NCBI GenBank assembly: GCA_944386995.1
Contig: CALXDF010000104.1
Location: forward strand, 1-32,285
From: an uncultured Oscillospiraceae bacterium
Lineage (GTDB): Bacteria > Bacillota > Clostridia > Oscillospirales > Oscillospiraceae
DNA length: 32,285 bases
Reading direction: 5' to 3'
Position numbers and translations under genes: made by a program
Notes under the pieces: model-generated
Seen by the model: the letters and a program-made list of their open reading frames with translations, nothing else
Databases searched by the model: none
Told to the model about the DNA's origin: nothing
In this document: positions 23,735 through 31,246 of the stretch, in pieces
Layout of the letters: each line of letters opens with the position of its first letter
Position numbering within the stretch: the stretch's first letter is position 1

Positions 23735-25975
23735 ATGGACCATTTGAAAGAAAAAAAACAGCCGCAGGGGCTGGATGAGATTGATGCGATGCTTTCGGAA
23801 TTTACCGTTCTTTCAGCTGACGAACTGCTGGGAGAGGGGGCTGTGCAGCCAGCGGCACCTGTTCCGGAGGCTCCGGCGGAACCGGAGAAGACGGAACTGA
23901 CGACTGCCGTGCCGGCGGAGGCGCTGGAGGATGCGGCGGAGGCAGAACCGGAGCAGGGCATGGCTGAGGCAGGGATGGATCAGGCGGATTTCTTGCAGGA
24001 ATCCGCAGTATCTGCCGCTGCGGAGGAAACCGCTCAGGAGGAGCGCACCCTCGGGGCGGCGGAAACGCCTGCGCCTCCGGAGCCTGTGCAGCTGGAGACA
24101 GAGCGGCATACGCCTGCACTGCGGAAACGGGGGCGCAGGGCGCAGGAGAAAAGAGAGAACCATCCAAAAGAGGAGAGTGGTGCGCTGCCGGCTATGGAGG
24201 CGGTGGTGGCGTCTACGGTGGACTCGGTGCTGGCGGAGCGAAAGGACCAGGAGCGCCGCTATCAGAAACAGCGCCGGAAAAACCAGCACCAACAGGAGAA
24301 AATCCACCGCTCCAATGCTGACCGGGCTGCGGATACCGTGGATTTCTCTGCGCCGGAGCCGTCGCTGGCGGAGGCCACGGTCCGACAGAAGCGGCGCTTT
24401 CGCCGCCTTCGCAAGACGGCAATCATTGTTTCCACTCTGACCCTGATTGCATGGGTGCCGGCGGTGCTGGCGGCCTTTGGGATCGAAATCCCCTATTACA
24501 GCCAGGATCTGCGGATTTCTGCGGCGGTGGGAGCGGCGCTGCAACTGGCCGCCTGCGCCGTTGGGTGGGGGGTGTTCTCACTTGCCCTGTCCCATCTGGC
24601 AAAAGGCAAGGTGACCTGTCACCTTGCGGTGGCGCTGTGTAATATTGTGACGCTGCTGGACACAGCGACAGCGCCCTTCCTCGGTGGGCGTCTGGCGGCA
24701 GCCTCCCTGGGCGGGATTTCCATGGCTGCCCTGTCTCTGGATCTGTGGGGGGAATGCTGGCACGCCGGGGCGCTGAAAGAGGGGTTTCGCCTGGTGGCTT
24801 TGGGCCGCCCGGCCTATGTGACGGACCTGACTGAGAGCGGTGCGGTGAAGCGCGGCGGCAGTGCCGAGGGCTTCTACAGCCGCACCGTCCGGGAGGATGA
24901 GGCCCTGGGGTGGCAGAGCCTGCTGCTGCCGGTGGTGCTGATAGCCTCCCTGGTTTTTGGCGTCCTGGCCTCCTTTGGACAAGGCCATGCTTCCAATTTC
25001 CTGTGGTGCTGGTCGGCAATCCTTTCGGCGGGCACGGCATTTTCCCTCCCGTTTGCCTACAGCCTGCCCTATTTCCGCCTGGCGAAGCGCCTGGGAAAGT
25101 CCGGTTGCGCCGTGGCCGGTCTCTACGGCGCCCGGCAGCTGAGCTACAGCCGGGAGCTGTTGGTGGGAGATGAGGATCTGTTCCCTGCCGGTACCATGAA
25201 AATGGCTGGCATGAAGCTCATCGCCGAGGACCGGAGGAAAGTCGCGGCCTATGCCGGCAGCCTGGCCCGCATCTATGGCGGTACCTGGCCCGGCCTCTTC
25301 GAGGCGTTCATGCAGGCGGAGGGGGCTACCCAGCAGCGCATGGAGGAATTCCATGTCCACCAGGAGGGGGGCGTGTCCGCTGTGATCCGGGGAGAAACCG
25401 TGGTGCTGGGCATTGCCAACCTGATTCGGAAGATGTCCATCCGTTTGCCCAAGAGCCTGGAGTGGAAAGATGGGCTGTTCCTGGCCATTGACGGGGAACT
25501 GGTGGCGATCTTCGGCGTGGTGTACGAGCCGGCGGACAGTGTGTCCTGGGCATTGGAGGCTATGCGGCGCAACCGGCTGACACCACTGTTGGCCACCCGG
25601 GATCCCAATCTGCACCCAAAATTTCTCCGGACACATTTCGGGACAGACGGCGGAAGCGTCCTCCTGGATCTGGAGGAGCGGCTGACGCTGAGTGATCCCA
25701 GCCGCCGCAGGCCGCCTCTGCGGCCCAACGCGTTGTTGTACCGGGAAGGGCTGGCCCCCTTCCTGGAGGCGGTGGCTGGAAGCCGGCGGCTGTGCCGGGC
25801 GGTGGCGGCCGGCAACCTGATTACTCTTTTTGCCTGCGTGCTGGGGACACTGCTGTCCTTCTATCTGATGTTCATGGATCGCTCCTTCATGCTGACGCCG
25901 ATCCAGCTGCTGGTGTTCCTGGTGCTGTGGACGGTGCCGGTGCTGCTGCTGGCCTGGAACACGGATCGAATATAG
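23735..25975 (+). CDS. Degenerate P-type-ATPase-like membrane protein (probable pseudo-ATPase)
   Basis: A 746-residue protein with no close named match that I know. Residues 1-225 are a low-complexity, Ala/Glu/Pro-rich then Lys/Gln/Arg-rich cytoplasmic region. Eight hydrophobic segments follow (about 229-250, 263-288, 295-318, 320-340, 393-415, 420-447, 691-713, 720-741). The spacing matches P1B-type ATPases, with a proline-containing helix (SLPFAYSLPYF), then RLAKRLGKSGCAVAGLYGAR leading to where DKTGT should be. That site reads DEDLF (479-483). An N-domain-like stretch follows (EEFHVHQEGGVSAVIRGE, VVLGIANL), then AIDGELVAIFGV and, in place of the TGDN hinge, TRDPN (621-625). The GDGxND motif and the actuator TGE are missing. 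ATP-driven transport is therefore unlikely. The start has AAGGAGA 5 nt upstream. A terminator follows. Confidence 0.65.
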   Translation: MDHLKEKKQPQGLDEIDAMLSEFTVLSADELLGEGAVQPAAPVPEAPAEPEKTELTTAVPAEALEDAAEAEPEQGMAEAGMDQADFLQESAVSAAAEETAQEERTLGAAETPAPPEPVQLETERHTPALRKRGRRAQEKRENHPKEESGALPAMEAVVASTVDSVLAERKDQERRYQKQRRKNQHQQEKIHRSNADRAADTVDFSAPEPSLAEATVRQKRRFRRLRKTAIIVSTLTLIAWVPAVLAAFGIEIPYYSQDLRISAAVGAALQLAACAVGWGVFSLALSHLAKGKVTCHLAVALCNIVTLLDTATAPFLGGRLAAASLGGISMAALSLDLWGECWHAGALKEGFRLVALGRPAYVTDLTESGAVKRGGSAEGFYSRTVREDEALGWQSLLLPVVLIASLVFGVLASFGQGHASNFLWCWSAILSAGTAFSLPFAYSLPYFRLAKRLGKSGCAVAGLYGARQLSYSRELLVGDEDLFPAGTMKMAGMKLIAEDRRKVAAYAGSLARIYGGTWPGLFEAFMQAEGATQQRMEEFHVHQEGGVSAVIRGETVVLGIANLIRKMSIRLPKSLEWKDGLFLAIDGELVAIFGVVYEPADSVSWALEAMRRNRLTPLLATRDPNLHPKFLRTHFGTDGGSVLLDLEERLTLSDPSRRRPPLRPNALLYREGLAPFLEAVAGSRRLCRAVAAGNLITLFACVLGTLLSFYLMFMDRSFMLTPIQLLVFLVLWTVPVLLLAWNTDRI

Positions 25976-25984
25976 GAAAAGGGA

Positions 25985-26011
25985 AAACTGTCTGTGATAC
26001 GCGGACAGTTT
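25985..26011 (+). repeat. Hairpin just after the pseudo-ATPase gene
   Basis: An 8-bp inverted repeat (25985-25992 with 26004-26011, 11-nt loop) 9 nt after the stop codon. It lacks a good U-run and lies just ahead of the true terminator, perhaps protecting the transcript's 3' end. Confidence 0.45.
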
Positions 26012-26025
26012 CGTTAAAATGACCG

Positions 26026-26075
26026 AAAATCATCTGCATTTCCTGCGCTTTTCTGGGGAACGCAGATGATTTTTT
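26026..26075 (+). terminator. Terminator of the ADH-rlmB-pseudo-ATPase group
   Basis: A 12-bp stem (26026-26037 with 26062-26073) enclosing a 24-nt loop that can itself pair (TTCC/GGAA), ending in a run of six T. Confidence 0.85.
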
Positions 26076-26124
26076 GTTTGGTTTGACAAAAGAGAAAAAA
26101 TAGTCATTCCGCCGAAAATTATGG

Positions 26125-26153
26125 TTGTGAATCCGAGGGAAATAGTATATAAT
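26125..26153 (+). promoter_or_regulatory. Promoter of the EF-G-like gene
   Basis: TTGTGA (26125-26130), 17-nt spacer, perfect TATAAT (26148-26153); leader about 50 nt. Confidence 0.75.
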
Positions 26154-26208
26154 CAACATGTTAGGCAAAATCCGCGTTTAGCGGGAAACGGAAGGAGACA
26201 ACACAGTT

Positions 26209-28278
26209 ATGGACATTCGCAACATTTGCCTGTTGGGCCACGGCGGCAGTGGCAAGACCTCCTTGGTGGAGAGCATGCTGTATATTACCGGAGTGACCGA
26301 CCGCCTCGGAAAGTCGGCGGACGGGAACACCGTTTGCGATTATGACCCGGAGGAGATCAAGCGGCAGATCTCGATCTCCCTGTCCATGGCCCCTGTGACC
26401 TACCAGGGCGTGAAGATCAACGTGCTGGATACCCCGGGCAATTTCGACTTTGTCGGTGAGATGCAGTCCGGTGTCCGGGCTGCCGAAGTGGGCGTGTTGG
26501 TGTGTGCTTCCAAGGACGGACTCAGTGTGGGTGCGGAGCGGTGCTGGAAGTACCTCAAGGAGCAGAAGAAGCCCTGCATGGTTTATATCTCCAAGGAGGA
26601 CGAGGAGAACGCCAATTTCTCCACTACGCTGGAGGCTTTGCGCGGCAAGTTCGGCAACTCCCTGGCTCCGGTGGTGGCACCGATCTGGGACGAAAACAAG
26701 CGCACCATCGGTATTATTGATGTGCTCAATAAAAAGGCCTATAAGGCCAGCGGAGACAAGCGGCCCAAGCGGGAGGAGATCCCCATTCCCGAGAGCAAGC
26801 TGCCTGTGGTGGAGGAGCTGTACGGTCAGCTGATGGAGGCTGTGGCGGAGGCCAGCGAGGAGTATATGGAGAAGTACTTCTCCGGCGAGCCCTTCACCAA
26901 GGAGGAGATCCGCAAGGGCCTGATGATCGGCATGCACGAGGGTACCGTGGCTCCGGTCCTGTGCGGCAGTGCGCTGACTGGGCTGGGGACGGAGATGCTG
27001 CTCCAGACCATCGTGGAATTGGTGCCGTCCCCGCTGGATATGCCGTCCGAGGAGGCGGAGGATGAGGCCGGCGAACTGATTGAGGTGGCGCACGATCCCA
27101 AGGGCGCCACTGCGGCCATTGTTTTCAAGACCATCTCCGACCAGTATGGCAAGTATTCCCTGGTAAAGGTCGTCTCCGGCAAGATTACCAGTGATATGTC
27201 CCTGTATGATACCACCAGCGGCAAGACCGAGAAGCTGGGCCGTCTTTATACCCTCCGGGGCAAGAAGACCGAGGAGGTCAAGGAAATTGCCTGCGGCGAC
27301 ATCGGCGCCATCGCCAAGATGGACTATGTCCGTACCGGTGACACCCTGTGCGATCCCAAGAAGATTGTGAAGCTCCAGGCTGTGCAGTTTGCCGAGCCCT
27401 GTTACTCCCGCGCCATTGCGCCCAAGGTCCGTGGCCAGGAGGAAAAAATCGGTACCGGTCTCAACCGCCTCAACGAAGAGGATCCCACCTTTACTGTGGT
27501 GAATAATGGCGAGACCCACCAGACGGTGATCTCCGGGGCCGGTGACATCCAGATTGATGTGCTGGTAAGCAAGCTCAAGAGCCGCTTCGGCGTGGAGGCG
27601 GAGCTGGATACGCCCCGCGTGGCTTATCGCGAGAAGATCCGCAAGTCCGTGCGCAAGCAGGGGCGCCACAAGAAGCAGACCGGCGGTTCCGGTCAGTTCG
27701 GTGATGTCCATATCGTCTTTGAACCCCAGGATGAGAGCGAGGATATGATTTTTGCCGAGGAGGTTTTCGGCGGCAGCGTGCCCAAGAACTTCTTCCCCGC
27801 CGTGGAGAAGGGCCTGCGGGAGGCGTGCCAGCACGGCGTGCTGGCCGGCTATCCGGTGGTGTTCCTGAAAGCAACCCTGGTGGACGGTTCCTATCACCCG
27901 GTGGACTCCTCCGAAATTGCCTTTAAGACGGCGGCGCAGCTGGCTTACAAGGCTGCTCTGCCCGAGGCATCTCCGGTGCTGCTGGAACCCATCGGCGAGT
28001 TGAAAGTCCGCATTCCCGACTCCTACATGGGTGATATCATCGGCGACCTGAATAAGCGCCGGGGCCGTGTGATGGGCATGGATCCCACCGGTGACGGCGA
28101 CCAGATTGTCACGGCTGAGGTTCCCATGGCGGAGATGATGAGCTATGCCATTGACCTCAGGTCTATGAGTCAATCCCGCGGCTCCTTCACGTTCCATTTC
28201 GTGCGCTACGAGGAGTGCCCTCCTGCGGCTCAGGAGAAAGCTATCGCTGAGGCGAAAGCCCTGGCAGCGGAGCAGTAA
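26209..28278 (+). CDS. EF-G-like translation GTPase (EF-G2 type) with altered G motifs
   Basis: A 689-residue paralogue of elongation factor G with all five domains in order (G domain 1-280, domain II with GATAAIVFKT, domains III-V with IPDSYMGDIIGDLNKRRGRV near the C-terminus). G1 is GHGGSGKTS (10-18), as in the EF-G2 branch rather than canonical AHIDAGKTT. G3 reads DTPGN (74-78), with Asn78 in place of the catalytic His. G4 reads SKED (128-131) in place of NKxD, so guanine recognition may be changed. It is unlikely to be the main translocase; a specialised or weak-GTPase role is inferred. SD AAGGAGA lies about 10 nt before the ATG. It has its own promoter. Confidence 0.9.
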   Translation: MDIRNICLLGHGGSGKTSLVESMLYITGVTDRLGKSADGNTVCDYDPEEIKRQISISLSMAPVTYQGVKINVLDTPGNFDFVGEMQSGVRAAEVGVLVCASKDGLSVGAERCWKYLKEQKKPCMVYISKEDEENANFSTTLEALRGKFGNSLAPVVAPIWDENKRTIGIIDVLNKKAYKASGDKRPKREEIPIPESKLPVVEELYGQLMEAVAEASEEYMEKYFSGEPFTKEEIRKGLMIGMHEGTVAPVLCGSALTGLGTEMLLQTIVELVPSPLDMPSEEAEDEAGELIEVAHDPKGATAAIVFKTISDQYGKYSLVKVVSGKITSDMSLYDTTSGKTEKLGRLYTLRGKKTEEVKEIACGDIGAIAKMDYVRTGDTLCDPKKIVKLQAVQFAEPCYSRAIAPKVRGQEEKIGTGLNRLNEEDPTFTVVNNGETHQTVISGAGDIQIDVLVSKLKSRFGVEAELDTPRVAYREKIRKSVRKQGRHKKQTGGSGQFGDVHIVFEPQDESEDMIFAEEVFGGSVPKNFFPAVEKGLREACQHGVLAGYPVVFLKATLVDGSYHPVDSSEIAFKTAAQLAYKAALPEASPVLLEPIGELKVRIPDSYMGDIIGDLNKRRGRVMGMDPTGDGDQIVTAEVPMAEMMSYAIDLRSMSQSRGSFTFHFVRYEECPPAAQEKAIAEAKALAAEQ

Positions 28279-28477
28279 GCGAAAGTGGCAGGTGTTCTCC
28301 TGGTCGGAACTCTGGCGCCCAAGCAGTTTGCCAAAGGAAAAATCGTGCAGTCGGGGCTATTTTGACGGGGCCTGCGCGGGCCGTACAGCCGCCCTGTGGG
28401 GAAAGGCTGCCGCTGCGGCGAGCATCTTGGCGGCGGAGCAGCGGACAGATTTCGGCTGGGTGCATCAGAACTTCTCT
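28279..28477 (+). other. Gene-free stretch between the EF-G-like gene and a terminator
   Basis: About 200 nt, GC-rich, with no convincing gene, promoter or known RNA. An 85-codon ORF starting with GTG at 28292 runs through the terminator and looks spurious. It is either a long 3' untranslated region or an unrecognised leader RNA for the acyltransferase gene downstream. Confidence 0.4.
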
Positions 28478-28510
28478 CAGACCGGGGGCCAGGACCCCCG
28501 GTCTGTTTTT
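28478..28510 (+). terminator. Strong intrinsic terminator upstream of the acyltransferase-3 gene
   Basis: A perfect 11-bp GC-rich stem (28478-28488 with 28495-28505, 6-nt loop) followed by five T. It lies 200 nt after the EF-G-like stop but only 35 nt before the next start codon, with no promoter visible between. Confidence 0.9.
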
Positions 28511-28545
28511 GCAGGATTTCCCTGTGAAATGGGGGGACGATTGTT

Positions 28546-29565
28546 ATGAAGACCCATCATACGGAGACGGATGTGCTGAGGCTGCTGGCATCTTTTGCTG
28601 TGGCGCTTCTTCACAGCGCAGCAGCGCGGATGAGCGGCCTGGAACCTGGGATGGAGGGCGCATGGCTGCCCTGCCTGGTCAATTCCCTGTGTCGATTCGG
28701 CGTGCCGATATTTGTGATGATCAGCGGTCGGTACATGCTCGCCAGCGAGTGCGGGATCCGCCGCGCAGTGCGCAAGGCGGTCAGAACATTGGGAACCATG
28801 CTGCTCTGGGCGGCGGTTTACCTGGGGTATGCGCTGTTGACCGGATGGCAGCCTAGTGGCGCAATGGATGTTGTGTGGAGACTGCTGACACAGCCAGTCC
28901 ATCTGTGGTACTTTTATGCCGCAGCAGGACTGTATCTTCTGGCACCGGTGCTCTCGGTATTTACCCGCCACGCCACTCACCGTCAGTTTGTTTATGGGTT
29001 GGTATTGACGGGAGCTTCTGGATGCGGAATCGTGATTCTCCTGCGCACCAGCCATTTTCCGCTGCTCTCGGCAGTGATGGAGCAGACCAAGCTTCCCTAT
29101 GCCACAGGCTTTTTATTCTGTTATCTGCTGGGATACTATCTGTTCCGCTACCCTCTGGAGCGGCGCGGCCTGATCCTCTGGGGAGCTGCGGGGCTTCTGG
29201 GCTGGGGGATTACGTTTGCCGGCACATTTTGGCTCTCTGCCCGTGCGGGGGCGTGGAACGATCTGCTGCTCAGCTTTTACGCGCCCAATGTGGTTGTCAC
29301 CAGCGCTGCCGTATTTGCATGGGTCCAGCGGGTCTTCGGCCGCTGGGCACTGCCGGACAGGGTTCGCCGCCTGCTGGCCGGGGCGGCTGGCACCACCGGG
29401 GGAATCTACGGGCTGCATATGCTGCTGCTCTGGCTGCTGACAGGGCTTCGGCTTTCGCTGCTGGTTGAGGCGGCAGGCGTTTATTTCCTCAGTGCAGTTT
29501 TGATCTGGGCTGTGCAGCAGCTGTGCCGGCTGGGAAGATGTGCGCTGCCAGTCAAGAAAGAATAG
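28546..29565 (+). CDS. Acyltransferase family 3 membrane protein
   Basis: A 339-residue integral membrane protein with about ten hydrophobic segments, of the OafA/WecH-like acyltransferase-3 family, which moves acetyl or similar groups onto sugars of surface polymers. Family marks are LRLLASFAVALLHS at the N-terminus (with the His conserved in the first helix), PIFVMISGRYML, and PVHLWYFYAAAGLYLLAPVL near residue 120. The acceptor is unknown and no polysaccharide genes lie nearby. GGGGGGA about 8 nt upstream supports the ATG. It stands alone between two terminators. Confidence 0.85.
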   Translation: MKTHHTETDVLRLLASFAVALLHSAAARMSGLEPGMEGAWLPCLVNSLCRFGVPIFVMISGRYMLASECGIRRAVRKAVRTLGTMLLWAAVYLGYALLTGWQPSGAMDVVWRLLTQPVHLWYFYAAAGLYLLAPVLSVFTRHATHRQFVYGLVLTGASGCGIVILLRTSHFPLLSAVMEQTKLPYATGFLFCYLLGYYLFRYPLERRGLILWGAAGLLGWGITFAGTFWLSARAGAWNDLLLSFYAPNVVVTSAAVFAWVQRVFGRWALPDRVRRLLAGAAGTTGGIYGLHMLLLWLLTGLRLSLLVEAAGVYFLSAVLIWAVQQLCRLGRCALPVKKE

Positions 29566-29572
29566 TGTAGAA

Positions 29573-29599
29573 AGGGACGCCCTTGGGGCGTCTCTTTTT
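29573..29599 (+). terminator. Terminator of the acyltransferase-3 gene
   Basis: A 10-bp stem with one G-T pair (29573-29582 with 29586-29595, 3-nt loop) and five T, 8 nt after the stop codon. Confidence 0.88.
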
Positions 29600-29614
29600 C
29601 TCCTGTTTTCGCCC

Positions 29615-29644
29615 TTGCGGAAGGAACCGGGTTTGGAGTATAAT
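29615..29644 (+). promoter_or_regulatory. Promoter of the DUF1846 gene
   Basis: TTGCGG (29615-29620), 18-nt spacer, perfect TATAAT (29639-29644), about 30 nt before the start codon. Confidence 0.7.
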
Positions 29645-29675
29645 GATTCCAGAAAATAGACGGGGGAAATTTTGC

Positions 29676-31160
29676 ATGGCACGCATTGGGTTTGATAATC
29701 AGAAATATATTGAGATGCAGTCTGCTCACATCCGTGACCGGATTGCCCAGTTTGGCGGCAAGCTGTATCTGGAATTTGGCGGCAAGCTCTTTGACGACTA
29801 CCACGCTTCACGGGTGCTGCCGGGGTTTGAGCCGGACAGCAAGATCCGCATGCTCCAGACACTGCGGGACGATGTGGAGGTCCTGTTGGTGATCAACGCA
29901 TCGGATATTGAGAAAAACAAGGTGCGGGGGGACCTGGGCATCCCCTATGAGGACGATGTGCTGCGCCTGATTGACAGCTTCCGCGGTCTGGGGCTGTATG
30001 TGGGCGGCGTGGTGGTTACCCAGTATGACGGGCAGTCTGCAGCTGACGCTTTCCTCAAGCGGCTCACTGCCCTGGGGATCCCGAACTACAGGCACTATCC
30101 TATTGCGGGGTATCCCCACAATGTGGACTTTATCGTCAGCGACGAAGGGTTTGGCAAAAATGACTATGTGGAAACCACCAGACCCCTGGTGGTGGTGACG
30201 GCACCGGGCCCCGGCAGCGGCAAGATGGCTACCTGCCTCTCCCAGCTCTACCATGACCACAAGCGGGGCATCCAGGCCGGTTATGCCAAGTTTGAGACTT
30301 TCCCCATTTGGAATCTGCCCCTCAAGCACCCGGTGAACCTGGCCTATGAGGCGGCTACAGCAGATCTGAACGACGTGAATATGATCGACCCCTTCCATTT
30401 GGAGGCATATGGAGTCACCACGGTAAACTATAACCGGGATGTGGAAATTTTCCCGGTGCTGCGCACGACCTTTGAGATGATCCTGGGCACCTGCCCCTAT
30501 AAATCCCCTACGGATATGGGGGTCAATATGGCGGGCAACTGCATCATTGATGACGCGGCCTGCTGCGATGCATCCCGGAGGGAGATTCTGCGCCGTTACT
30601 ATACTGCCCAGAAGGACAAGCTCCAGGGCCGGGCGGATGAAGAACTGGTATACAAACTGGAACTGCTGATGAAGCAGGCCGGTGTAACGCCGGACAGTTT
30701 TCCGGCGGTGGCCGCTGCCTTGCGCCGGGAGAAGGAGACCGGGGCCCCGGCCGGCGCCATGGAGCTGCCTGATGGCACAGTGGTTACCGGGAAGACCTCG
30801 GACCTGCTGGGAGCCTCGGCGGCGGTGCTGCTCAATGCGCTGAAATATCTGGGTGGCATTTCCCCCAGTCTGGACCTGATCAGCGCCCAGGTGCTGGAGC
30901 CGATCTGCCGGCTGAAGACCGAGTGCTTGGGCGGAACGAACCCGCGTCTGCACAGCGACGAGGTGCTGATTGCCCTGTGTATCAGCGCAGTTACAAACCC
31001 CATCGCCGCACGGGCCCAGGCGCAGCTCTCCAAGCTCCAGGGCTGTGACGCCCATTTTACTGTGGTTCTCAGCGAGGTGGATGAGACGCTGTACCGTCGG
31101 CTGGGGATGCACGTCAGCTGCGAACCCAAGTATGAGCGCAAACGGTTGTATTTTAAGTGA
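29676..31160 (+). CDS. DUF1846 (PF08903) family protein
   Basis: A 494-residue conserved protein of the DUF1846 family, common in Firmicutes and Actinobacteria, with no agreed function that I know. Recognisable segments: [16 protein letters not shown] at the start, [18 protein letters not shown] near 34-51, [19 protein letters not shown] around 176-194, and [16 protein letters not shown] near 206-221. The GPGSGK at 178-183 resembles a P-loop but lacks the Ser/Thr after Lys. The ATG at 29676 has GGGGGA about 9 nt upstream and lies close behind the promoter; the frame extends further upstream without signals. It is a single-gene unit with its own promoter and terminator. Confidence 0.9.
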   Translation: MARIGFDNQKYIEMQSAHIRDRIAQFGGKLYLEFGGKLFDDYHASRVLPGFEPDSKIRMLQTLRDDVEVLLVINASDIEKNKVRGDLGIPYEDDVLRLIDSFRGLGLYVGGVVVTQYDGQSAADAFLKRLTALGIPNYRHYPIAGYPHNVDFIVSDEGFGKNDYVETTRPLVVVTAPGPGSGKMATCLSQLYHDHKRGIQAGYAKFETFPIWNLPLKHPVNLAYEAATADLNDVNMIDPFHLEAYGVTTVNYNRDVEIFPVLRTTFEMILGTCPYKSPTDMGVNMAGNCIIDDAACCDASRREILRRYYTAQKDKLQGRADEELVYKLELLMKQAGVTPDSFPAVAAALRREKETGAPAGAMELPDGTVVTGKTSDLLGASAAVLLNALKYLGGISPSLDLISAQVLEPICRLKTECLGGTNPRLHSDEVLIALCISAVTNPIAARAQAQLSKLQGCDAHFTVVLSEVDETLYRRLGMHVSCEPKYERKRLYFK

Positions 31161-31190
31161 TCGTACGCACATACGACGGAAGATGAACAA

Positions 31191-31217
31191 AACCGGCCGC
31201 TCCGGCGGCCGGTTTTT
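31191..31217 (+). terminator. Terminator of the DUF1846 gene
   Basis: A perfect 10-bp GC-rich stem (31191-31200 with 31205-31214, 4-nt loop) overlapping a run of five T. The T-run can also pair with a CCAAAAAC just downstream. The tex start codon is only 30 nt further on. Confidence 0.88.
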
Positions 31218-31246
31218 GGCCCCAAAAACAGACAGGGAGGAAACCG

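Noticed and set aside
26083..26105. TTGACA at 26083-26088 as a promoter for the EF-G-like gene
   Set aside because: A perfect -35 box, but no acceptable -10 at 16-18 bp. TTGTGA-17-TATAAT further downstream is much better placed.
26161..28197. A 678-codon open frame on the minus strand opposite the EF-G-like gene
   Set aside because: It mirrors a conserved GTPase gene in GC-rich DNA, has no ribosome-binding site or recognisable domain, and its composition is that of an antisense shadow.
28292..28549. An 85-codon ORF between the EF-G-like and acyltransferase genes
   Set aside because: GTG start without a ribosome-binding site, reads straight through a strong terminator, and has no recognisable motif.
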